Part shown: positions 6,719 through 12,869 of the stretch, piece by piece
How positions within the stretch are numbered: position 1 is the stretch's first letter
Layout of the letters: each line of letters begins with the position of its first letter
NCBI GenBank assembly: GCA_001914195.1
Contig: MKYF01000019.1
Location: forward strand, 1-12,869
Direction of reading: 5' to 3'
Length of the DNA: 12,869 bases
From: Streptococcus mitis
GTDB lineage: Bacteria; Bacillota; Bacilli; Lactobacillales; Streptococcaceae
Notes under the pieces: generated by a model
Database searches by the model: none
Told to the model about the DNA's origin: nothing
Seen by the model: the letters and a program-made list of their open reading frames with translations, nothing else
Program-made: the position numbers and the translations under genes

Positions 6719-9700
6719 CGATTCAACTCCTCTCTTATTTTTTCAAACCAAGCTTGCTTGAGTTTTTCTCCGACCAGACGCTTGCCATCAGTTAAGTCCA
6801 ACTTTTCTAGAAAACGGGCTTGGCCCAAGTGGTAATTGGCTTCAAATCCTGTAATTGCCTGATGTTGCTGAACATACGGTGCAATACTTCTGCCATTTTC
6901 GGTATAAGGATTAATGGCGAACTGACCTTCTAAAATCTTCTCAGCTGCTTTCTTGTAAAGCTGGGCATTGTAGTCCAGTAGGAGCTGGAATTCCTCCTCC
7001 GTCAGCTGATTAGCCTTGTTTTTATTGTAAAATGCACCCAAATGACTGCTTTCTTTTTCTAAAAAGAGCCCTTGGTATTTCATTGACTTGCTGGCTTCTA
7101 CTACTGCACCTGCCAGACTTTTAACGGCCATCAAAGATTGGACAGGCTCAGCCATTTCCAAGTACATGGCACCGAAAAAGTTCTGCTCACCTTCTCTTTT
7201 TAGGGCAGCAAGATAGGTGGGCAGTTGGGAATTAAGCCCATTAAAGAAATGAGGAAACTGGAACTGAGTCAGACTGGATTTGTAGTCTACTACCCCTATC
7301 GCTCCATCAGCTTTCAAACGGTCGATTCGGTCAACCTTACCTCGTACAAAGACACTGCGTCCATTGTCCAATTGAATAAAGGCCTGCTCTTTACCGCCAA
7401 AATTCGCTTCCTCTTTGATGGTTTCAATAGCTGGATTGTGTCGGAGAATGTGGCCAGTCGTCCGTGCAACATCAAGCAAAACTTCCTTGGTAAACTGGGC
7501 TTCCAAACTTTCCTGATAAATAGCCTCAAATTCGCGTTCTTGACTGGTTTCTTGAATAGCTTGTTCTAGACGGTTGTCAAAGGAATCTTCATCAGGCAAC
7601 TGCAAGGCACGTTCAAAAATACGGTGCAAGAAATTTCCGTGACTGCGAGCATCCGGACGCAGGCGTAATTCTTCTTGCAAGCCTAAAACGTAGCGAAGAA
7701 AATAACTGTATTGGTTCCGGTAAAACTCCGTCAAACCAGAGGTAGACAGGTAAAATTCCTTGTCAGCTGGATAGAGAGCCTGCAAGGTGTCCTTGGTCAA
7801 CTGCTTACTGCTTGGACTGGTTGGGAGGGCTGGATTTTCCAGACCTTGCTGGTCTAGTTTTTTACCCATCACACGCGCCAGAACCTTGACAAAGGTCAAA
7901 TCTTGCTCAGTCTCACTCATCTCGCCCTGCTGATGATAGGCAACCAGACTGGACAAAAGACTGTGATAGGACCCCATATCCTCCTTAGACAGCCCTTTGT
8001 GATTCATCCTCTTCTCTTTTCGACTAAATCCAAAATGAACTAGCTCTTGAAGATAAGCTGATTCCTTGCTTTCACTTTCGTTAAAAAGGCTTGGAGCCGA
8101 CAAAACTAATTGCTTACGAGCAGAATTGACCAAGGAAAGCATAGTATAGCGATTTTTCTTGAGATTTTCACTGCTGGCAATCAGTAATTGAACGCCTTCT
8201 TCTGTCGCTTGATTTAGGCTCTGTCTTTCTTCGTCTGTCAAAAGACTGGTGTTTTGCGCAATTTTTGGTAAATGATCCTGCGTTAGCCCAATGGCATAGA
8301 CAAAGTCAGCAGTCAGTGGTGCAATCAAATCGTAACTCTGCACCAGAACGGTGTCCACTGTCGCTGGAATGGTACGGTATTGAGATAGACTCATTCCAGA
8401 ATGGAGCAAGGCTAGGAAGTCCTCTAGACTAACCTGTGAACCAGCAAAAACAGTCGCAAATTGTTCTAAAACATGACAGAAAGCCTTCCAAACTTCGGCT
8501 TGTCTTTCCTGTTCTACAGCTTCCATAGTGGCTGTCAAATCTTGTAACTGCTTGGTCACAGCTCCTTCTTTTAGAAAAGAGTTCCACTTTTGCAAGAGAT
8601 TTTCAGCCTTCTGTTTTCGGCTGGCAAATAGGGTTTCAAGAGGTGCTACAATCCGCAGACGAAGAGCATTTAAACGCTCTAAATCAAATTTCCCATGGTG
8701 AGATTTGGTAAAGGTTTGCTGAAAGGCTGGTAAGCCATTGATACCAAGATAGCAGATATATTGCTCAAAAGCATCAATATCAGCTTGACTAAGGTCGGTA
8801 TACAAACCTGTTCTGAGAAGGTTAATCAAATCCTCCTGACGGAAACGATAGCGTTTTAAAGCTAAAATAGACTCGACAAACTGTGTCAAGGGATGATGAG
8901 CCATGGATTCGCTTCTACCAAGATAGAAAGGAATCTGATACTGGTCAAAAATCGTTTTTAGAGATAACTGATAAGAAGCTACATCACCCAAGAGAATACG
9001 GAAATGCTTGTAACTCAGGTCTGAGTTCTCATGCAATTTCTGACGAATGCTACGGGCTACTAGCTCCAACTCCTCCTTTTGCGTCAAACAAGACCAGATT
9101 TGTAAGTTTTCACGGTCTTTCTCATCGATATCTAAAGTAAGCTCTGAAAAGTCATAAGAAGATTCCAGCAAACGAGAGGCCTTGTCAAAACTATCCATCT
9201 GCTCATGAGTTTGAGAACAATCCAGAGCAGGAGTTTGGTATTTAGAGGCTAGATGATGGAGAAACTCCACACTGGCTTGGTAGAGATTGCCCTCGCTAAA
9301 GGGACTGGTATAAGCTTTCTTACTAGCATAAGCCCCAATGACAATCTCAACACCCTTGCCGTGAAGTAAGTCTACAATCCGCTCTTCCTCAGCAGAAAAA
9401 CGGGTAAATCCATCAATAACTAAGGCGATTTGACTAAAATCACTACTAACTTTGTTATTCTCAATAGCCTCAATCAAGTGGGACAATTGACTTCCCTGAG
9501 CCAACTGGCCCTGATTGAGATAAGCCGTCACCTTCTCAAAAATCAAGACTAAATCGGCTCTCTTGTCCTCGTCCGTCAAACTCTCCAAGTCCAAAAAAGT
9601 CATCTGAGCTTTGGTCATCTCGTGGTAAAGCTCAATCAACTGCTGGATAAATTGAGGATCCTGCTTGATAGCTCCATAAACACGTAAATCCTTAGGATCA

Positions 9701-9990
9701 AGTTCGGCAAGGCATTTGTAAAAGGCCATCCCAAGACCGATGTCATCTAGACTGGTCTTGGCAGGCAAGTCATTCAAAATCAGGTAACGAGCCATTTGAG
9801 CAAAGCGCGTGACGGTAATCGCAAAAGAAGCCTGCTGGGACAAGCATTCCAGCACGGCGCGTTCCTTTTCAAAAGAAAGAGAGTTGGGGGCAATGTAGAA
9901 GACTCGCTTGCCAGCAGCAACTAGCTCCTCTGCATCTCTAGTTAGAATTTCTGTCAAAGAAGTCCGAATATCAGTATAAAGTAATTTCAT
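6715..9990 (-). CDS. rexB: RexB (AddB-type, type 2) helicase-like/nuclease subunit B
   Basis: RexB is the second subunit of the RexAB double-strand-break helicase-nuclease. From the ATG at 9990 it has 1091 residues, the length I remember for pneumococcal RexB, beginning MKLLYTDIRTSL. An ATG at 10014 would add eight residues. It would leave almost no leader downstream of the extended -10 box, whereas 9990 has GAGG five bases upstream. The C-terminal nuclease domain keeps His789, Asp887 in GKVDRID, and Asp902 and Lys904 in DYKSS. No Walker A motif is visible at the N-terminus, and no cysteine occurs in the C-terminal half. So the Fe-S cluster of Bacillus-type AddB is absent, as expected for the streptococcal type. 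ATP-driven movement should therefore depend on RexA. The TGA stop overlaps the rexA ATG. Confidence 0.96.
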   Translation of the reverse strand: MKLLYTDIRTSLTEILTRDAEELVAAGKRVFYIAPNSLSFEKERAVLECLSQQASFAITVTRFAQMARYLILNDLPAKTSLDDIGLGMAFYKCLAELDPKDLRVYGAIKQDPQFIQQLIELYHEMTKAQMTFLDLESLTDEDKRADLVLIFEKVTAYLNQGQLAQGSQLSHLIEAIENNKVSSDFSQIALVIDGFTRFSAEEERIVDLLHGKGVEIVIGAYASKKAYTSPFSEGNLYQASVEFLHHLASKYQTPALDCSQTHEQMDSFDKASRLLESSYDFSELTLDIDEKDRENLQIWSCLTQKEELELVARSIRQKLHENSDLSYKHFRILLGDVASYQLSLKTIFDQYQIPFYLGRSESMAHHPLTQFVESILALKRYRFRQEDLINLLRTGLYTDLSQADIDAFEQYICYLGINGLPAFQQTFTKSHHGKFDLERLNALRLRIVAPLETLFASRKQKAENLLQKWNSFLKEGAVTKQLQDLTATMEAVEQERQAEVWKAFCHVLEQFATVFAGSQVSLEDFLALLHSGMSLSQYRTIPATVDTVLVQSYDLIAPLTADFVYAIGLTQDHLPKIAQNTSLLTDEERQSLNQATEEGVQLLIASSENLKKNRYTMLSLVNSARKQLVLSAPSLFNESESKESAYLQELVHFGFSRKEKRMNHKGLSKEDMGSYHSLLSSLVAYHQQGEMSETEQDLTFVKVLARVMGKKLDQQGLENPALPTSPSSKQLTKDTLQALYPADKEFYLSTSGLTEFYRNQYSYFLRYVLGLQEELRLRPDARSHGNFLHRIFERALQLPDEDSFDNRLEQAIQETSQEREFEAIYQESLEAQFTKEVLLDVARTTGHILRHNPAIETIKEEANFGGKEQAFIQLDNGRSVFVRGKVDRIDRLKADGAIGVVDYKSSLTQFQFPHFFNGLNSQLPTYLAALKREGEQNFFGAMYLEMAEPVQSLMAVKSLAGAVVEASKSMKYQGLFLEKESSHLGAFYNKNKANQLTEEEFQLLLDYNAQLYKKAAEKILEGQFAINPYTENGRSIAPYVQQHQAITGFEANYHLGQARFLEKLDLTDGKRLVGEKLKQAWFEKIREELNR
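7872..7878 (-). other. Chi-like heptamer GCGCGTG in rexB
   Basis: GCGCGTG on the minus strand, inside rexB and in the same orientation as the two copies in rexA. It matches the lactococcal Chi; activity here is inferred. Confidence 0.5.
9805..9811 (+). other. Chi-like heptamer GCGCGTG in rexB, opposite orientation
   Basis: GCGCGTG on the plus strand within the 5' part of rexB. It is the only copy in this orientation in the window. Confidence 0.5.
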
Positions 9991-10022
9991 CTCTGCCTCG
10001 TTGGAATTTTTCATTACCTTTT

Positions 10023-10031
10023 ATTATACCA
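10023..10031 (-). promoter_or_regulatory. Extended -10 promoter of the rexB-rexA operon
   Basis: The minus strand reads TGGTATAAT, a perfect TATAAT preceded by the TGn extension. No good -35 box lies 16-18 bases upstream, which extended -10 promoters can tolerate. Transcription would begin near 10016, giving a leader of about 26 bases to the ATG at 9990. It lies downstream of the terminator of the preceding protease gene, so the operon is probably an independent unit. Confidence 0.7.
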
Positions 10032-10080
10032 TGATTAGCCAGCCAAGTCTGAAAATAATCAGTTCTTGCTCATCTATTGA

Positions 10081-10107
10081 ATAGAAAATGCCGGATCTTC
10101 CGGCATT
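10081..10107 (-). terminator. Intrinsic terminator of the CPBP protease gene
   Basis: On the minus strand AATGCCGGA-AGA-TCCGGCATT forms a perfect 9-bp GC-rich stem (10107-10087), followed by TTCTAT. It lies 12 bases after the protease stop and separates that gene from the rexB promoter. Confidence 0.8.
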
Positions 10108-10119
10108 GAATGATAAGCA

Positions 10120-10791
10120 CTAACTTGCTGAAAATAGGAGTAACCACACGTCCCAGAAAGCAGTGATATTGATGAGAATATGAACTAGTATTGGATAGTA
10201 GAGATTTTTAGTCATGCGATACAATAGAGCCAAAATGAGACCTCCACTAGCATAAATGAAAAAAGCAAGAGGAGTTAAAGCGAAATTGATATGAATATAA
10301 CCGAAAATAATAGCAGAAAGCAAGACATCTCCGTACCAAGGCGAGTTTTTGAAAAAGGTTGTCATAAGCACACCGCGATAAATCAATTCCTCAGCAATAG
10401 GGCCGATGAAGCAAGCTATGAGCAAGAAATAGGGTAATTCCTGTCTCCCTATCATTTCTATCGTTTCATTCAAAGAAATTTGATTTGAAGACGTGGATAT
10501 GAAATACGAAAAGAGGAAGTCCGACATATACAAAATGATATAGCCCAGTAAAAGGTAGATAAAGTACCTCGGCTGCCATTTAAAATGAAAAGTTTGCTTT
10601 CCTGCAAAAACTAGTAGATAGATGACTGCTGACAAAAGAACACCACTCTCCATCAAAAGCAGAATCTGAAAAAATTCACGACTTGCTGGTAGATAGGACT
10701 TTGCGAGATGATTGAAAAGCCTCCAAAACCAAGTTGAGTTGTAAAAAATTAAGGATAATGCTAGTAAAATCTGAATAGCTCGTTTTTTCAT
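10120..10791 (-). CDS. CPBP-family (CAAX-like) intramembrane metalloprotease
   Basis: This 223-residue, very hydrophobic protein has about six probable membrane segments (near residues 7-27, 41-63, 75-100, 120-133, 155-190 and 198-220). It carries the three conserved motifs of the CPBP/Abi family (Pfam PF02517). These are EELIYR (Glu134, Glu135, Arg139), FGYIH with His167 and HILIN with His204 and Asn208, so the predicted active site is complete. In Gram-positive bacteria members of this family are often linked to bacteriocin self-immunity or surface-protein processing. No bacteriocin precursor is visible here, so the substrate is unknown. The ATG at 10791 has AGAGG seven bases upstream. It has its own candidate promoter and terminator and is probably monocistronic. 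Confidence 0.88.
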   Translation of the reverse strand: MKKRAIQILLALSLIFYNSTWFWRLFNHLAKSYLPASREFFQILLLMESGVLLSAVIYLLVFAGKQTFHFKWQPRYFIYLLLGYIILYMSDFLFSYFISTSSNQISLNETIEMIGRQELPYFLLIACFIGPIAEELIYRGVLMTTFFKNSPWYGDVLLSAIIFGYIHINFALTPLAFFIYASGGLILALLYRMTKNLYYPILVHILINITAFWDVWLLLFSAS

Positions 10792-10825
10792 ATTAAATCC
10801 TCTGTCTTCCTTGGCTAGATTATTG

Positions 10826-10855
10826 AATATAATGGTTTACTTAACTGCATAACAA
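10826..10855 (-). promoter_or_regulatory. Candidate promoter of the CPBP protease gene
   Basis: On the minus strand TTGTTA (10855-10850) and TATATT (10831-10826) are 18 bases apart. They match the consensus at 4 and 5 of 6 positions. The predicted transcript start lies about 28 bases before the ATG at 10791. Confidence 0.5.
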
Positions 10856-10917
10856 GTTTAGTATAGCATCTCTTTACAAAATATCCTCTTCAAATCATGA
10901 ATTGTCATCAAAACATC

Positions 10918-11124
10918 CTAGACTGTAAAATCAATTACCCCCTCCCCTTTTACCATTATCTTCTCTAACAAAGGAAGACCTATAATTAAGTTATTAACCT
11001 TGGATATAGATTGATTTCTCCTAAATGAATCCAAAGCTCCCAAAAAATCAGGTGGTTTATTTAGCCTGAACCTTACGGAGCAAGATAAATAAAAGCCAGT
11101 ATTGCTACTGACTCTTACATCATT
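10918..11124 (-). other. Start-less open stretch, possible gene remnant
   Basis: Between an in-frame TAA and a TAG there are 68 sense codons without an early start codon. The first part overlaps the pht terminator and is probably accidental. The later part includes NKPPDFLGALDSFRRNQSIS and ends with EGVIDFTV and looks protein-like, but I cannot assign it to a family. It could be the tail of a lost gene or a fragment of a mobile element, or simply chance. Confidence 0.2.
11087..11114 (-). terminator. Intrinsic terminator of the pht gene
   Basis: About 60 bases after the pht stop the minus strand reads GTCAGTA-GCAA-TACTGGC, a 7-bp stem with a GNRA-type loop. It can extend by A-U and G-U pairs and is followed directly by TTTTATTT. 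Confidence 0.75.
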
Positions 11125-11174
11125 TTAATTTAACAGGATAAATTTATACTTCTGATTTCGTCATAACTGACTCA

Positions 11175-12869
11175 CTACCTTTTTAACAAAGCAAGTAATT
11201 TTTCTGCTTCTGCCATGATACCATTATTATCCATGGTTTGGAGACTCAGATTATTTCGTAAACCAGCTAGGCTCTCTGTCACATTGTTTTTCAAGCTAGC
11301 ATCCGTTACTTTATCAAGTAAAGCTTCTACTTCTTTGAGTTTGGCTTCTACTTTTTCAGTCTCTACTTGAGGGACTTCAGATTCGTCTGTTGTATCGTTA
11401 GCTACTCCCTCTGTCTCGTCTTCATCAGTGCTTGGTTTATAAAGATTATCTACTGAAGGGTTTAAACCTGCGTGATTCTCTTTTTCATCAGATTCAGGGC
11501 GAGTTGGCTCACTTACTTCATCATGTTTCTTATCTTCATCATGTTTCTTATCTTCATCAGGTTTACTGTCTTCTACTTTATTTTTACGAACATGGTCGCT
11601 GGCATTTCCCCAACCATCGTCAGAATTAGGACGTTCATTTGGATGTTCAACATAATATTTTACAGTCGCAAAGAGATCCTCTAAACTATAGTCTTTAGGT
11701 GCCTCATAAAGTCCTTCGTCAAACCAAGAAAATTTAATGTTATGGTAATGGTCGTAATGAGGTATAATCAAGCTACCGTTTTTAACTTCAACAGTATGTT
11801 GGAGATTGTAAGGCATGTGATCAAGTGGAACCTTCTTAGCTGCCTTCACTTTATTATAGATTGCTTCTACTCCTTTAACCTCAGTATTTCCTGCCCCCTG
11901 ATTATCTGTTGAAGGAGGCATCAAACCTTTCTCTTTAGCATAAGTCTGAGCTGCTGCTCTTTCAGCTTCAGACAAACTTTCTTTCTTGATCCAATGACTA
12001 TGAGTCATATGCGGAGTTACATAGGCATCGCCTTCATCGCTAGTTATATCACGAGGATCAAAGATATAGCCATCTTCTGTTGTATACTTACCTGCTAATT
12101 TCGCTAATTTAATTTCATCGTTCGTATAAGCAATTTGAGCATTTGGTTTGCCAAGTCGCTCTGGATGGGTAATTGGTGCTAGGAAGGTAAGAATATCATC
12201 AACTAGCTTGACTTTATCACTTGAAACATCATTAAGACGTTCCAAAAGTGTATCCAAAGTTTCAAAATCAGCTTGGCGGCCTTTATTAGAAATCAAATCT
12301 TTATGAACTCTTGCTAGTAAATCATAAACCTTGTTGTAAAATTCTTGCTCACTAGAAGGGATGGTACTTTTCTTAGCTCCTAACACATGAGACAAACTTT
12401 CTTGTTTAGCAAGTTTATTATCAATGGCTACAACAGTTTCTGCTGAAAGCTCCTTAGTAGAGATATAGCGCGAGTTTCCATTCTCCTCAAAGACATAACC
12501 ATCAGCTACTTTTCGAACCGCCTGTTTCACCAATTTTCCATCAATTGGATTGCTTGGAGCTGGTTGAGGATTTGGAGTAGGTTGCGGACTTGGTACTGGG
12601 GTAAGCTCTGGAGCAGGGATTAGATTTGGTCTTGATGGTAACAAATGACTTGAACTATAATGAAGTGGAATCATTCTTGCAATCTTCTGCTCTAGATCAG
12701 ACATTTGTGAATAAGGAATAAAGTGATAATGGTCTCCGTGAGGCACTGCAACACCGTTAGCTGTACGTTAGATGATTTGTGCCGGATCAAAGACTAATCC
12801 ATCCGATTCTACATGTCGTTCTGATAAAGGTTTGGCATACAATTCACTTAAAAGTGTTGGGATATCTTC
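11175..12869 (-). pseudogene. pht: Pneumococcal histidine-triad (Pht) protein gene, 3' part, interrupted by a nonsense codon
   Basis: Pht proteins are surface-exposed, zinc-binding proteins of streptococci linked to zinc uptake and complement evasion. The frame is open from the window edge for 33 codons, stops at TAA (12770-12768), then continues in the same frame for 531 codons to TAG at 11175. Intact relatives carry Ser at this point (QIIS-RTANGV), so one C-to-A change (TCA to TAA) explains the stop. Counting from the GTG at 12746, the triads HxxHxH are HGDHYH (3-8), HMTHSH (246-251) and HYDHYH (330-335). A Pro-rich linker covers about 37-67 and an acidic tract about 390-455. Most of the protein resembles PhtA/PhtB, but the last 65 residues resemble PhtD. 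The GTG at 12746 has no ribosome site, so a functional product is unlikely unless the stop is a sequencing error. The 5' end lies outside the window. Confidence 0.88.
11521..11556 (-). repeat. 18-bp perfect tandem repeat in pht
   Basis: Two identical 18-base copies (11521-11538 and 11539-11556) are followed by a degenerate third. They encode DEDKKH-DEDKKH in the acidic linker. In my recollection of PhtB this motif occurs once, so this is probably a slippage duplication. Confidence 0.9.

Larger units (their letters stand above)
10792..11174. other. Intergenic region between pht and the CPBP protease gene
   Basis: This 383-base, AT-rich gap holds the pht terminator at its upstream end and the candidate protease promoter at its downstream end. 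The middle contains a start-less open stretch on the minus strand (11124-10918). I see no recognisable insertion sequence, BOX element or structured RNA beyond the terminator. Confidence 0.7.

Noticed and set aside
7225..7569. 114-codon plus-strand open frame
   Set aside because: It is fully antisense to rexB, which has a complete and conserved frame. I see no domain in it and no supporting promoter.
9991..10014. Eight-residue N-terminal extension of rexB
   Set aside because: The promoter position and the better-placed GAGG favour the ATG at 9990.
10792..11174. A small RNA or riboswitch in the pht-protease gap
   Set aside because: Apart from the pht terminator hairpin I could find no extended conserved-looking fold or paired promoter and terminator.
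11432..11684. Two overlapping plus-strand open frames of 65 and 70 codons
   Set aside because: They are antisense to the acidic linker of pht, kept open by the 18-bp repeat and GA-rich codons.
11175..12746. Treating the 523-codon frame starting at GTG 12746 as an intact Pht gene
   Set aside because: The frame continues upstream through a TAA into 33 more Pht-like codons, the GTG has no ribosome site, and starting there would cut into a triad region and lose any signal peptide.

Overview
The window comes from a mitis-group Streptococcus: S. pneumoniae or a very close relative such as S. pseudopneumoniae or S. mitis. Four things point there. The start of an IgA1 protease gene has the YSIRK-type leader and N-terminal LPNTG typical of streptococci. 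The exonuclease genes are a streptococcal rexB-rexA pair. There is a pneumococcal histidine-triad (pht) gene and a complete boxA-boxB-boxC (BOX) element. Every gene I support lies on the minus strand, so the transcriptional order runs from high to low coordinates. The species call rests on my memory of these protein families, not on a database search.

Layout, in transcription order. (1) 12869-11175: 3' part of a pht gene that is broken by an in-frame TAA near the window edge. A good intrinsic terminator (about 11114-11087) follows it. (2) 11174-10792: a 383-base gap holding that terminator, a 68-codon start-less open stretch of unknown meaning, and a candidate promoter. (3) 10791-10120: a CPBP-family (CAAX-like) membrane protease with its own promoter and a GC-rich terminator. 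(4) 9990-1872: a three-gene operon of rexB, rexA and a conserved hypothetical protein. rexB and rexA overlap by ATGA, and the third gene starts 17 bases after rexA ends. An extended -10 promoter precedes rexB and a hairpin terminator closes the operon. (5) 1871-1483: a 389-base gap with the terminator, a BOX element and the iga leader. (6) 1482-1: the first 494 codons of iga, running off the window inside a tract of 17-residue repeats.

RexA and RexB together form the RexAB (AddAB-type) helicase-nuclease, which processes double-strand breaks and responds to Chi. The heptamer GCGCGTG, known as Chi for the Lactococcus lactis RexAB enzyme, occurs four times here, all within rexA and rexB. The third operon gene is unrecognised. 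It has a Cys/His cluster and an internal duplication, and its position suggests, but does not prove, a role connected with RexAB. Pht and IgA1 protease are host-facing surface proteins flanking this housekeeping core. I found no CRISPR array, tRNA, rRNA, intact insertion sequence or clearly novel multi-gene system. The most unusual points are the interrupted mosaic pht gene, the hypothetical protein in the rex operon and the clustered Chi heptamers.
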